From Candidatus Woesearchaeota archaeon (GTDB lineage: Archaea > Nanobdellota > Nanobdellia > Woesearchaeales > JABGUJ01), in contig JABGUJ010000003.1 in NCBI GenBank assembly GCA_018646625.1, forward strand, positions 206,355 to 270,354: a DNA stretch of 64,000 bases, read 5' to 3'. The translations under genes were made by a program, and so were the position numbers. The notes below the pieces were generated by a model. That model saw only the letters and a program-made list of their open reading frames with translations. It did no database searches and was not told the origin of the DNA. Shown here piece by piece: positions 48,378-57,999 of the stretch (position 1 is the stretch's first letter; each line of letters begins with the position of its first letter).

Positions 48378-50996
48378 TTACTTGTTCTTCAAAGCTGCAT
48401 GAGCTGCTGCAAGACGAGCTATTGGAACCCTAAACGGAGAACAGCTAACATAGTCTAATCCAACTCTATGACAGAAGTCAATAGAACTTGGCTCACCACC
48501 ATGCTCACCACAAATTCCCAACTTGATATCAGGTCTTGAACTTTTACCTTTCTCAACAGCCATTTTAACCAATTGACCTACACCGGATTGATCAAGAGCT
48601 TGGAACGGATCATTCTCAAGTATATTTTGTTCAACATACTCAGGAACAAAAGATCCAACATCATCTCTACTAAATCCAAAAGTCATTTGCGTTAAGTCGT
48701 TAGTTCCAAAACTGAAGAACTCTGCTTCTTTAGCTATATCATCAGCAGTCAAAGCACCTCTAGGAACTTCGATCATAGTACCAACCATATACTTCAGCTT
48801 AGTACCCTGCTCTTCCATAACTTTTTCAGCAGTCTCAACAACAATCTTCTTGTTGAAGACAAACTCGTTCATATGACCAACTAAAGGAATCATAACTTCG
48901 GGAACAATATCCTGACCGTCCTTAGCAAGCTCACATGCTGCTTCAAAAATAGCTCTAGTCTGCATCTCTGCAATCTCAGGATAAGTTACAACCAACCTAC
49001 ATCCTCTATGACCAAGCATAGGATTCAACTCATGTAAGCTATCAACTTTTTCCTTTAACTTTTCAAACGTTACACCCATCTCTTCCGCAAGACTTTTTAT
49101 CTCAGCATCAGTGTGAGGCAAGAACTCGTGCAAAGGAGGATCTAGTAACCTAATTGTTACAGGCAAACCCTTCATAACTTCAAAGATACCTTTGAAATCT
49201 CCTTTCTGCATTGGTAACAATTTAGCCAAAGCTTTCTTTCTACCTTCAACATCTTCAGATAGAATCATTTCTCTAACTGCTTTAACTCTATCACCTTCAA
49301 AGAACATGTGTTCAGTTCTACAAAGTCCAATACCTTCTGCTCCAAAGCCTTTTGCAACCTCAGAATCATGCGGAGTTTCTGCATTAGTTCTTATCTTAAG
49401 TGTTCTGAACTCGTCAGCCCAACCAATAAGTGTACCAAAAGAACCACTCAACTCAGGATCTTTTACAGGTATTTTATCTGCAAAAACTTCACCAGCACTA
49501 CCATCCATAGTAATCCAATCACCTTCAGTAAAAGTTTTATCTTTAATCTGAAGCTTCTTCGAACTCTCATCAATAACTGCATCACTGCATCCACAAATAC
49601 AACACTTACCCATACCTCTTGCAACAACAGCTGCGTGAGATGTCATACCACCTCTAGAAGTTAAGATACCTTGTGAAGCATTCATACCTTGGATATCTTC
49701 TGGACTTGTCTCAGTTCTAACTAAAACAACAGTCTCGCCAGCTTCAGCCATCTCATGAGCTCTTTCTGCAGTAAATGCAATCTTACCAACAGCAGCACCA
49801 GGAGATGCGGGTAAACCTTTTGCGATAACTTCTGCTTTATCCTTTGCAATAGTATCAAGTTGTTTATGCAACAATTGATTCAAAGCATTAGGATCGACTC
49901 TAAGCAATGCAGTTTCTTTATCGATAAGTCCTTCATCAACCATTTCAACAGCCATTCTCACAGCAGCAGGAGCAGTTCTCTTACCACTTCTAGTTTGCAA
50001 AATGTAAAGTACACCGTCTTGAATAGTAAACTCCATATCTTGCATATCTTTGTAATGCTTTTCCAGATCTTGATAAATCTTAACTAACTGTGCATAACAC
50101 TCAGGCATTACTTCTTCTAACTGAGAAATTGGTTTAGGAGTTCTAATACCAGCAACAACATCTTCTCCTTGAGCATTCATTAAATACTCACCATAGAAAA
50201 CATTCTCACCTGTTGAAGGATCTCTTGTAAAGCAAACACCAGTACCAGATGTCTCACCCATATTACCAAAGACCATTGCTTGAACATTCACAGCAGTACC
50301 TACAAGACCTTTAATGTCGTTCAGTTTTCTGTAAGTGATTGCTCTCTTGTTATTCCATGAACTAAATACCGCATCAATAGATAACTTAAGTTGCTCAAAT
50401 GGATCTTCAGGAAACATTTTACCTGCACTTTCCTGAACAACTTTCTTGTACTCAGAGATAACTTCTCTAAGATCTTCAGCAGTCAAATCAGTATCAAACT
50501 CAACACCTTTAGTTTCTTTAACTTTCTCCAATGCATTCTCAAAATCATGATGAGCAACACCCATTACAACATCTCCAAACATTTGGATAAATCTTCTATA
50601 ACTATCTAAAGCAAATCTTTCATTGCCCGTCTTATCAATTAAGTTTTGAACAGTTTTATCATTAAGACCTAAGTTCAATACAGTATCCATCATTCCTGGC
50701 ATAGAAACAGCTGCGCCAGATCTAACTGATAATAAAAGAGGATTCTCGCCACCTAAAACAGCACCCATCTTCTCTTCAACTTTTTTTACATGTTCTCTTA
50801 CTTCTTCAAATACGCCCTCAGGATATTTCTGTCCCAATTCGTAATATTTTGCACAAGCTTCAGTAGTCACTGTAAATCCAGGCGGAACTGGAATACCCAA
50901 TGTAGTCATTTCTGCTAAATTCGCGCCCTTGCCACCAAGAAGCTTTTTCATAGATTTATCTCCTTCATCAAAGGAGTACACATACTTTTCTGTCAT
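48378..50996 (-). CDS. ppdK: Pyruvate, phosphate dikinase (PpdK)
   Basis: 872 aa, the full length. It converts pyruvate, ATP and phosphate to PEP, AMP and pyrophosphate, reversibly. The N-terminal ATP-grasp reads YVYSFDEGDKSMKKLLGGKGANLAEMTTLGIPVPPGF; the swivelling His loop is GGMTSHAAVVARGMGKCCICG; the PEP/pyruvate TIM barrel has GIGLCRTEHMFF and ends with KLGICGEHGG containing the catalytic Cys. It allows gluconeogenic or glycolytic flux with the glucan genes here. A leader hairpin lies upstream. Confidence 0.96.
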   Translation of the reverse strand: MTEKYVYSFDEGDKSMKKLLGGKGANLAEMTTLGIPVPPGFTVTTEACAKYYELGQKYPEGVFEEVREHVKKVEEKMGAVLGGENPLLLSVRSGAAVSMPGMMDTVLNLGLNDKTVQNLIDKTGNERFALDSYRRFIQMFGDVVMGVAHHDFENALEKVKETKGVEFDTDLTAEDLREVISEYKKVVQESAGKMFPEDPFEQLKLSIDAVFSSWNNKRAITYRKLNDIKGLVGTAVNVQAMVFGNMGETSGTGVCFTRDPSTGENVFYGEYLMNAQGEDVVAGIRTPKPISQLEEVMPECYAQLVKIYQDLEKHYKDMQDMEFTIQDGVLYILQTRSGKRTAPAAVRMAVEMVDEGLIDKETALLRVDPNALNQLLHKQLDTIAKDKAEVIAKGLPASPGAAVGKIAFTAERAHEMAEAGETVVLVRTETSPEDIQGMNASQGILTSRGGMTSHAAVVARGMGKCCICGCSDAVIDESSKKLQIKDKTFTEGDWITMDGSAGEVFADKIPVKDPELSGSFGTLIGWADEFRTLKIRTNAETPHDSEVAKGFGAEGIGLCRTEHMFFEGDRVKAVREMILSEDVEGRKKALAKLLPMQKGDFKGIFEVMKGLPVTIRLLDPPLHEFLPHTDAEIKSLAEEMGVTFEKLKEKVDSLHELNPMLGHRGCRLVVTYPEIAEMQTRAIFEAACELAKDGQDIVPEVMIPLVGHMNEFVFNKKIVVETAEKVMEEQGTKLKYMVGTMIEVPRGALTADDIAKEAEFFSFGTNDLTQMTFGFSRDDVGSFVPEYVEQNILENDPFQALDQSGVGQLVKMAVEKGKSSRPDIKLGICGEHGGEPSSIDFCHRVGLDYVSCSPFRVPIARLAAAHAALKNK

Positions 50997-51037
50997 GTCT
51001 TCAACACCTCGTACTTGCTGATTTTGATCGTTTAAGA

Positions 51038-51091
51038 GGCTCTAATGAGCCATCTACACTGCCGCGAGATTCGGAGAGATATATAAAACTT
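51038..51091 (-). promoter_or_regulatory. Promoter and leader hairpin of ppdK
   Basis: TATA box GTTTTATATATCTC (51091-51078 on the minus strand). In the leader, GGCTC and GAGCC (51038-51051) form a 5-bp hairpin with the loop ATTA, followed further on by the GAGGTG Shine-Dalgarno. A regulatory role is possible but unproven. Confidence 0.5.
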
Positions 51092-51158
51092 TGCACAACA
51101 GAAACGCAGAATTTACGGACTAGAGAAGCTATAAAGAAAAAAGAAAAAGAAAAAACAA

Positions 51159-51827
51159 CTAACTTTCAGATCTACAAAGAGATTGCAAAGCATCCATTTG
51201 CATATCAAGTTGAACCCACTCAAGTACAGCCAGATCCAGATCTTCCCTTTGTTCTAGAACATCCATTAACTCTCTTTCAATGTTAGGCTCAGGTGCACCA
51301 GAAGCAACTTTTTCCTGATACTCATCAGTTTCTTCTTCAACCGAAGCATATTCTTGACCAACTTCTTCCGTGGCCTCATCAAGTTCTTCAACTAAAGGTT
51401 CAACAACCTCTATAACACAAAACTGACTACAAGCAGATTTTAGATCAACAAGGGCATCATTAAAATCATCAATGTTTTGATCCTCATTATCAACATCTTT
51501 CTGCAACATAGAATATTCTTCATTCAAACTTTCAAGAAGGATTTCATCATCTTGCACAGCTTCAATATCGCCTTGTATTTCACTCTGCATAAACAAAGCT
51601 GTAGCCAGATCTCTATACGAATCTACCAGATCCGACTTAAGATCATTTAATTCTTCTGAACATTCTTCCAAAGTATAATCTTGATAAATATTATCCACAA
51701 CGAGCTCGGGCTCATCCATTACAACTGGATCAACCGGAGCAACATCAGAATCTGCTACTTGTTCTGCTTGACATCCTAAAAAAAGAACCAAACTGAACAA
51801 AATCAACATAAAAACAGCCAATCTCAT
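51159..51827 (-). CDS. Acidic coiled-coil lipoprotein (222 aa)
   Basis: The start is ATG 51827, with GAGGTG 6 nt upstream; a longer frame begins 24 nt earlier without one. The lipobox is LFLGC (Cys about 18). The mature protein is strongly acidic, with coil-like helices (YTLEECSEELNDLKSDLVDSYRDL, LNEEYSMLQKDVDNEDQNIDDF) and several Cys. The TATA box is TTTAAATATTC (51870-51860, minus). It is the last gene before a cluster of secreted thioredoxin-fold proteins and may be their partner. Unknown family. Confidence 0.65.
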   Translation of the reverse strand: MRLAVFMLILFSLVLFLGCQAEQVADSDVAPVDPVVMDEPELVVDNIYQDYTLEECSEELNDLKSDLVDSYRDLATALFMQSEIQGDIEAVQDDEILLESLNEEYSMLQKDVDNEDQNIDDFNDALVDLKSACSQFCVIEVVEPLVEELDEATEEVGQEYASVEEETDEYQEKVASGAPEPNIERELMDVLEQREDLDLAVLEWVQLDMQMDALQSLCRSES

Positions 51828-51889
51828 ACTACTCACCTCACAAGAAGGCAAGCCAAGAGAATATTTAAACTTTATCTAAAAAACCAAAC

Positions 51890-52495
51890 CTACTCGGCCA
51901 ATAAAGAATCAATTTTAGCAGTTATAGCATCATATTCCCAGTCATCAAATACCTCCCCGTTAATAAACAAAGAAGGAGTTCCTCCTACACCCATATCAAT
52001 ACCTAAATCATAATCCGCTTGCACAAATTTATCTTTAAGTTCTGATCTCATACACTCTTTGAATAAAGGCACATCCAACTCTACCCATTCAGCAATCTCA
52101 GAAACTTTTTTAGAATTCATAGAATCTTGTAATTCAAAAGCAACATCAATATATTCCCAAAACTTTCCTTGGTCATTAGCACACTCTGCAGCTTGCGCCA
52201 AATCACGTGCATGATCATGATAAGACAAAGGAAAATGATGAAACGCAATTCCTATTCTATCACCATATTGTTCAGCTAAATCATGAATCACATCATGCGC
52301 CTTTGCACAAAATGGACACTGCATATCAGAAAACTCAACCAACTGCACCGCAGCATCAGAATTACCCAAATAAGCTTTAGGAGTTTCGACATCAGGGTAA
52401 TCAGATTGAGAAATAAACTTCAAAACAAAGAAAAAAAAAAGAATAAGAACCACCACACCAAAAGATAAATGTAAAGTTCTTTTCTTAACTTTCAT
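51890..52495 (-). CDS. Membrane-anchored DsbA-like oxidoreductase 2
   Basis: 201 aa from ATG 52495; a TTG just before is also in frame. A membrane anchor (about 8-27) is followed by a DsbA-like thioredoxin domain with the active site CPFC in EFSDMQCPFCAKAHDVIHD and the cis-Pro loop GGTPSLFINGEVF. It acts outside the cytoplasm as thiol oxidase or isomerase. It overlaps the next DsbA-like gene by 11 nt, so the two are translated together. Confidence 0.88.
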   Translation of the reverse strand: MKVKKRTLHLSFGVVVLILFFFFVLKFISQSDYPDVETPKAYLGNSDAAVQLVEFSDMQCPFCAKAHDVIHDLAEQYGDRIGIAFHHFPLSYHDHARDLAQAAECANDQGKFWEYIDVAFELQDSMNSKKVSEIAEWVELDVPLFKECMRSELKDKFVQADYDLGIDMGVGGTPSLFINGEVFDDWEYDAITAKIDSLLAE

Positions 52496-53216
52496 CAACT
52501 ACCTCATCAAGAACTGGAGGTTGAACATCATTAGCATATTGCATTGAAGCCATCCTACCTAACTCTTGATCGATCACTTGCGAAAATGCTTCAAACGGAG
52601 CTGCTCCAGGAACTAACTGTCCGTTAATAATAAACGAAGGAGTTCCTCTAACACCTGCTGCCGCACCTTCTTTGAAGTCTTGCTGAACCAGGATTGACTT
52701 AACACCAGTATTAAGACAAAGACTAAACGTATCAACATCTAATCCCAATCCTGAAGCATACCCAATAAGAGAATCAACAGCCAAATCATCAGCATTCATG
52801 AACATAACATCATGCATTTCCCAAAACATGCCTTGATCTCTCGCACATTCAGCTGCTTCTGCCGCCTTCTTGGCTTTCTTATGATAGCTCATAGGAAAGT
52901 GCTTAAAGACTATATTTACTTGATCACCATAAGCATCATGAATTTGTTTTACAACACCCACCGCTTTAGAACAGTAAGGACATTCAAAGTCCGAGAATTC
53001 TAAAATAGTAAGTGACGCACCAGGACTTGTACCCTGATCTAATCTTGAAAAGATCACATCACCTGCACTCTTAGACATTTTAACTGAATCATTGATCTTT
53101 AAACCTGGAAAAACACTTCCAACATTCATTAAAAACCAACTTATGAAAATAATTGCAACCACTGCTAGAATAGGATAAAGATAATTTGTTTTCTTAACGT
53201 TTTTTTTCTTAGACAT
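52485..53216 (-). CDS. Membrane-anchored DsbA-like oxidoreductase 1
   Basis: 243 aa. A membrane anchor about 13-33 precedes the domain. The active site is CPYC in EFSDFECPYCSKAVGVVKQIHD; the cis-Pro loop is RGTPSFIINGQLV. The helical insert (HKKAKKAAEAAECARDQGMFWEMHDVMF) is as in DsbA. It shares this architecture with the downstream gene, an apparent tandem duplication, and lies after the larger multidomain protein at 53271. Confidence 0.9.
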   Translation of the reverse strand: MSKKKNVKKTNYLYPILAVVAIIFISWFLMNVGSVFPGLKINDSVKMSKSAGDVIFSRLDQGTSPGASLTILEFSDFECPYCSKAVGVVKQIHDAYGDQVNIVFKHFPMSYHKKAKKAAEAAECARDQGMFWEMHDVMFMNADDLAVDSLIGYASGLGLDVDTFSLCLNTGVKSILVQQDFKEGAAAGVRGTPSFIINGQLVPGAAPFEAFSQVIDQELGRMASMQYANDVQPPVLDEVVDES

Positions 53217-53270
53217 CCTTACACCCCTCGATAAAAAATAATGAAAAAAATGAAAATAAAAAAGAAAAAA

Positions 53271-55022
53271 TTAAGCACCACAACCGCCGCCTTGTGGAGC
53301 AGCAGACGCTTCAGTTAAAGTTTCATCGCACCCTGCTAATCCAGGATTTGAAGAACAAACTGATTGCTTAATTGCTTCAGCAGGCTGTGCACCACCAAGA
53401 GTTTTCTTGTTGTTCACAACAAATGTTGGAGAACCACCAATACCTCTTGAGTTTGCTTCCTTGATGTTTTCTCTAAATAGAGCAGTACCTTCGTCTCCGT
53501 CAGCACAAGTTCTAATTGTTTCAACATCTAGGCCATTATCTGCAGCACATCCTTCCCAGTTAGCTTCAACAGCACCTATATCTTCAGCTTGACATAGTAC
53601 ATAATCAAAATATGTATCTGGATAATGCTCCATAGCACAAACTTGCCTTATATTTTCATCCACTTCTGGTTGACCGTGTAATGAACTAAATGTTCCGTCA
53701 CCTGCATCGTTTGCAATGAAATAAAGTTCAAAATCGATGTTATCGCCAATTGCAGCAAGGACTTCATCCATTGCTTTAACTGCCAAAGAACCGTATGGAC
53801 ATTGACTCATTACAAATAACTTAAGGTTATTTGGAACTGCCTCAATAGTTGGATCATAGTTCGCACCAACAGCATCAGGCAAGATATAATACATGTCATC
53901 AGCTTCTGCAAACACTTCTCCTACTTGATCAAATCTAGCCGCATCAGAAACGCCGCCATCAAAGACATAAAGTGGCAATAGACTTACACCAGTTTTAGCA
54001 AGCAAAGATTTTGCTTCAGCTTCACTGTAGTCAACTTCATTAATTTTCAAATTAGGGAACAATTGCTTAGTTACCTGAAGAACTCTTGAAGTGTCACAAG
54101 TATCGCACTCTTTATCGTTTACGATAGTCATAGTTACTTCAATGTCTGGAGTATAAGCACATTTAGAATCCGCATTACCAGGATTCTCACAAACTCCAAT
54201 CATAGTAGGTTCTGCAGTACAATCTGCATCACTTCCACATTCTGGAATTGACTCACACTCAGCGTGTTCAACTAATGCACAAATTGCTCTTTGAAATGAT
54301 ATTGCATCTCTTCCACCTTTGTAAGGTTGATCAGCAATAAAAATTGTTGGAGAACCTTGAGCATTTCTATCTTGAGCTCTCTTAAGTGAAGCTCTTAATA
54401 GATCCTTACCCTCATCACCTTCAAAACAAGTTGCAATTGCATCAGCATCCGAACTAGTGCTTTCTGCACAACCTTTCCAGTTAGTATTTACATTTCCTGC
54501 GTCAGCATTTTGACACTCTAAGAAATCTAAAAACTGTTCAGGTGAATGTTTCATGGCACAAAGCTGAGCAATGTTACCATCAGTTTCAGGCTGACCGTGC
54601 AACGACTTAAAAGTACCGTCACCATTGTCAGTCACAATATAATCAAGATGAAAATCTACAACATCTCCCATCTTTCTTAAAACAGGAATAATTGCATCCT
54701 CTACTTGAGTTCCATAAGGACACTGACTCATTACGTAAAATTCTAACCGAGCCATACCTTCTGGTGTTTCTTCATATGTTGCAAATGAAGAATCAGAAGC
54801 TGGAGTTACAGTTACGTCTCCAGATGATGTTTCTACCTCATCATCACATGAATATAATCCGAACCCTCCTGTGAACAAAGAAATTACCAATAAGATAGCA
54901 AGAACAATTGTTGCAATCTTCCAAGAATTAGTGCCAGAGCACTTCTTTGCCTTAGAATGAGTTTTTTTTGTCTCAGAACTAGAATGAGACTTTTTTTTAG
55001 ATGTATTTGACTTATGTTTCAT
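53271..55022 (-). CDS. Secreted protein with three thioredoxin-fold domains
   Basis: 583 aa. A basic Ser/Lys-rich N-terminus, one membrane helix (about 36-57) and an outside part. Domains 1 and 3 are GILT-like repeats, each with a CPYG active site (MSQCPYGTQVEDAI about 101; MSQCPYGSLAVKAM about 406), ANWEGCA-type Cys patches, CFEGDEG/CADGDEG and a GSPT cis-Pro loop. Between them a small domain carries CDTC (about 310) in a thioredoxin-like setting. Only the first Cys of each CPYG is present, so these may be thiol sensors or isomerases. The C-terminus ends GGGCGA. Confidence 0.85.
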   Translation of the reverse strand: MKHKSNTSKKKSHSSSETKKTHSKAKKCSGTNSWKIATIVLAILLVISLFTGGFGLYSCDDEVETSSGDVTVTPASDSSFATYEETPEGMARLEFYVMSQCPYGTQVEDAIIPVLRKMGDVVDFHLDYIVTDNGDGTFKSLHGQPETDGNIAQLCAMKHSPEQFLDFLECQNADAGNVNTNWKGCAESTSSDADAIATCFEGDEGKDLLRASLKRAQDRNAQGSPTIFIADQPYKGGRDAISFQRAICALVEHAECESIPECGSDADCTAEPTMIGVCENPGNADSKCAYTPDIEVTMTIVNDKECDTCDTSRVLQVTKQLFPNLKINEVDYSEAEAKSLLAKTGVSLLPLYVFDGGVSDAARFDQVGEVFAEADDMYYILPDAVGANYDPTIEAVPNNLKLFVMSQCPYGSLAVKAMDEVLAAIGDNIDFELYFIANDAGDGTFSSLHGQPEVDENIRQVCAMEHYPDTYFDYVLCQAEDIGAVEANWEGCAADNGLDVETIRTCADGDEGTALFRENIKEANSRGIGGSPTFVVNNKKTLGGAQPAEAIKQSVCSSNPGLAGCDETLTEASAAPQGGGCGA

Positions 55023-55126
55023 TCGTCAACCCCCTCTTTATTTCGTTATAATGAATTAAGTGATAACTCCCCTAAGAGCTTTATAAATCTTTTGGTTAAC
55101 TGTAAGAATTAACACGGGCAAGACGT

Positions 55127-55501
55127 TTAAGAAGATATATCTATAACACCAGGAAGAGCATAAACTTCAAACCGATCATAATTCTCAGCAATAACAAGAT
55201 GAACTTCTGGTTCTAAATCTGCATCAAACACAAACAATCTAGACAACCTACCATCAAAACCCGTAGCCCCCCTAAAAGCATCAGACCAATTCCTTAGAGC
55301 AATGCCTTCACCATAAGAAACAGGATCAACTTGATGCTCTTCAACCCACCGTTCCAATTCACCAGCTTCAAAAACAAAACCCGCAGTATTATTTCCATGA
55401 TCATAGAACAAGCCAAGGCGAACATAACCATTAGAATCTAAATAATCTTTATTTTGATCTCGCATAGGGCTGGCATTATAATGCAATATTCTAAAAGTCA
55501 T
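55127..55501 (-). CDS. Small soluble protein, unknown (124 aa)
   Basis: Starts MTFRILHYNASPMRDQNKDY. Alternating strands (GYVRLGLFYD, NTAGFVFEAGELERWVEE, LSRLFVFDADLEPEVHLVIAENYDRFEVYALPG) suggest a compact alpha/beta fold. There is no signal peptide or known motif. The gene lies 9 nt after SRP54 in the same direction and may be co-transcribed with it. Confidence 0.6.
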   Translation of the reverse strand: MTFRILHYNASPMRDQNKDYLDSNGYVRLGLFYDHGNNTAGFVFEAGELERWVEEHQVDPVSYGEGIALRNWSDAFRGATGFDGRLSRLFVFDADLEPEVHLVIAENYDRFEVYALPGVIDISS

Positions 55502-55510
55502 TTTACAGAA

Positions 55511-56896
55511 CTAAAACTTAGGTGTGCCGCCACCCATCATACCTTTCATACCGCCCATTCGTTTCATCATTTTATCCATAGACTTAGCATCGCCGCCCGC
55601 ACCCATGCCTTTCATCATCTTGACCATCTTTTTACTTTGTTTATACTGCTTCAACAAATCTCTAATCTCGCCAGGACCTCTACCAGATCCTGCAGAAATT
55701 CTTTCAATACGTGAACGATCAAGCAAATCAGGATTTTCCAATTCCTCTTTAGTACAAGAATCCATAATAAATCTCCAAGTCTTCAGTTTACCTTCTTGAA
55801 CAGAAATCATATCTTTAGGCAATTTCAATTGGCCCATACCTGGAACCATTTCCAAAACTTTACCTAGTGGACCCATTTTACCCATAGCACTCATTTGATC
55901 ATACAAATCAATTAAATTAAATTTACCACTCAACAACTTCTTACCCATATCTTGAGCGTCTTCTTCAGTAATAGCTTCTTTTGCTTTTTCTAACAAAGCT
56001 TCAATGTCACCCATACCCAACAAACGACCTACAAAGTTTTGTGGTTTGAATTTCTCAAAATCATCAACCTTCTCTCCAACTCCAACAAATTTAACCTTTG
56101 CACCAGTAACAGAACACGCAATCAAAGCACCACCACCTTTAGCAGTACCATCTAATTTAGTAATCACAACCCCGGTAACTCCACAAGTTTCGTGGAAAGC
56201 CCTTGCTTGTTTCTCAGCACCCTGTCCAACATCCGCAGCAATAACTAATAATTTCTCATCGGCCGCAACTGCTTTATGAATATCATCTAACTCAGTGATT
56301 AACTCGTCACTTAACGCATCTCTACCCGCAGTATCAACTATTACTAAATCAAACTTAGACAGTTCTTTCTCAAACTGTTTATACACATCAACAGGATTCT
56401 TTGCTTCAGGATTACCAAACACAGGAACATTAATAGTCGCACCAATTTGCTTTAATTGTTCATAAGCTGCAGGTCTCCAAGTATCAGTAGATATCATAGC
56501 AACCTTAATACCACGTTTAGCATAGAATTTGGCAAGTTTTCCAGAAGTAGTGGTTTTACCATTTCCAAACAAACCAACAAGCATAATCTTAAACGGTTTT
56601 TTATCTTCAATTCTAACTTGTCCTTCTTCCGCACCTAAGAACTCAACTAATTTTTCATAAACAATCTTCACCAACCATTCTTTTTTACTCATTCCGGCCG
56701 GAGGCTGATCTTTTAGAAACGTATCTTTAATTTTTTTAGTCAACTCAAAAACTAATTTAACATTACAATCACTCTGTAAAAGAGCTCTTTGGATATCCTT
56801 AACCAACTCATTCAAGAGCTTTTCATCTACAAACATCGCCCCAGTTATCTTAGAGAGCGTATTTCTCAATGAACTACCCAAATTATCTAATACCAT
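55511..56896 (-). CDS. srp54: Signal recognition particle protein SRP54
   Basis: 461 aa from ATG 56896, about 25 nt after a TATA box (AATATATATAAATG, minus, 56931-56918); the longer frame (18 nt) would begin in the leader. N domain four-helix bundle; G domain with GLFGNGKTTTSGKLA, DTAGRD and TKLDGTAKGG; methionine-rich M domain ending MGGMKGMMGG that binds SRP RNA and signal peptides. It targets nascent membrane and secreted proteins. Confidence 0.96.
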   Translation of the reverse strand: MVLDNLGSSLRNTLSKITGAMFVDEKLLNELVKDIQRALLQSDCNVKLVFELTKKIKDTFLKDQPPAGMSKKEWLVKIVYEKLVEFLGAEEGQVRIEDKKPFKIMLVGLFGNGKTTTSGKLAKFYAKRGIKVAMISTDTWRPAAYEQLKQIGATINVPVFGNPEAKNPVDVYKQFEKELSKFDLVIVDTAGRDALSDELITELDDIHKAVAADEKLLVIAADVGQGAEKQARAFHETCGVTGVVITKLDGTAKGGGALIACSVTGAKVKFVGVGEKVDDFEKFKPQNFVGRLLGMGDIEALLEKAKEAITEEDAQDMGKKLLSGKFNLIDLYDQMSAMGKMGPLGKVLEMVPGMGQLKLPKDMISVQEGKLKTWRFIMDSCTKEELENPDLLDRSRIERISAGSGRGPGEIRDLLKQYKQSKKMVKMMKGMGAGGDAKSMDKMMKRMGGMKGMMGGGTPKF

Positions 56897-57005
56897 CGTA
56901 GCTCGAAAGCACAAACTTCATTTATATATATTTCCCAAAAAGAACCCAAGATTCACTGATTAATGCTCAATTAACTATTTAAACTGAAATCAAGTATTTA
57001 AATGC

Positions 57006-57998
57006 ATGCCAGGGCCTGAGAGACATGTTGTAGAAGCAAAGAACGTTTCTAAATCTATTAACGGTAAAAAGATCATAGAAGACATAAACATTAATGTAAA
57101 GCAAGGAGAAGTATATGGCATAGTTGGCGCTAGTGGCTCAGGAAGAACTATTCTTTTAGAAATCATTCAAGGCTTTACAGAAAGCGATACAGGTACAATC
57201 CACATAACTCCATATTCAGAACTAGCCCAAAACATTCCAAAAAGAATTAAAGTAAAAAAAACAAATTTAGAATGTAGAAAACTTATCGGATTCTCATCAC
57301 AAAAACCATCTTTCTATGAAAATCTCACCGTTGAAGAAAATTTCAATTATTTTGGAAGACTTTACAACATGAGTGAAGCACATCTTGAACAAAGAATAAG
57401 ACATTTGTGCAAAGTATGTTCTCTAGAAAACTTAAGGATGAGTGAAGCAGGAGAATTACCAATGACCGCACAGCGAAGATTTGATATTGCTCTTGCACTA
57501 TTACATGAACCCGAAGTATTAATTCTAGATGAACCTGCCGCTGACCTAGACGTCGCATACAGAGAATACATATACAAACTCATCAACAGAATAAATGCAC
57601 TAGGCACAACAGTAATCATCGGCACCCATTTCCTTAATGAGCTAGATATTCTTTGCCACAGAATTGGCATTTTGCACAATAAAAGAATAATCGCAGAAGG
57701 TCCAGTAAAAGAAGTGATAAGAAGATACGGTGATGAAAAGAAGATAACATTAATCACAGAAAATGCGTTCTATCAATCCATACTTGAAGCACTTGATAAA
57801 GACAAACTCAAAATACTATCAATATCAAAAAGAAATGAACAACTAATAATAAAAACCACAGAAGCCCATAAAACACTGAGGGATCTTATTACGATCATTG
57901 ATAAAAACAACGAAAACATCATCAGTTTAACAGTCGAAGAACCAGGACTAAGCGAAGTGTTCTTCAGATTAGCAGAAGGAAAACAAGCAAAACAATAA
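57006..57998 (+). CDS. ABC transporter ATPase with altered Walker A
   Basis: 330 aa. The domain order is normal: Walker A region GIVGASGSGRTILLEII (about 38-54), Q-loop FSSQKPSFYENLTVEENF, a weak signature (GELPMTAQRRFDIALALL instead of LSGGQ), Walker B VLILDEPAADLD, and the H-loop GTHFLNE. The Walker A lysine is Arg (GASGSGRT, residue 47), and LSGGQ is lost. C-terminal extension of about 90 residues. It pairs with the ABC-2 permease 2 nt downstream. Whether it hydrolyses ATP is uncertain. Confidence 0.88.
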   Translation: MPGPERHVVEAKNVSKSINGKKIIEDININVKQGEVYGIVGASGSGRTILLEIIQGFTESDTGTIHITPYSELAQNIPKRIKVKKTNLECRKLIGFSSQKPSFYENLTVEENFNYFGRLYNMSEAHLEQRIRHLCKVCSLENLRMSEAGELPMTAQRRFDIALALLHEPEVLILDEPAADLDVAYREYIYKLINRINALGTTVIIGTHFLNELDILCHRIGILHNKRIIAEGPVKEVIRRYGDEKKITLITENAFYQSILEALDKDKLKILSISKRNEQLIIKTTEAHKTLRDLITIIDKNNENIISLTVEEPGLSEVFFRLAEGKQAKQ

Positions 57999-57999
57999 A

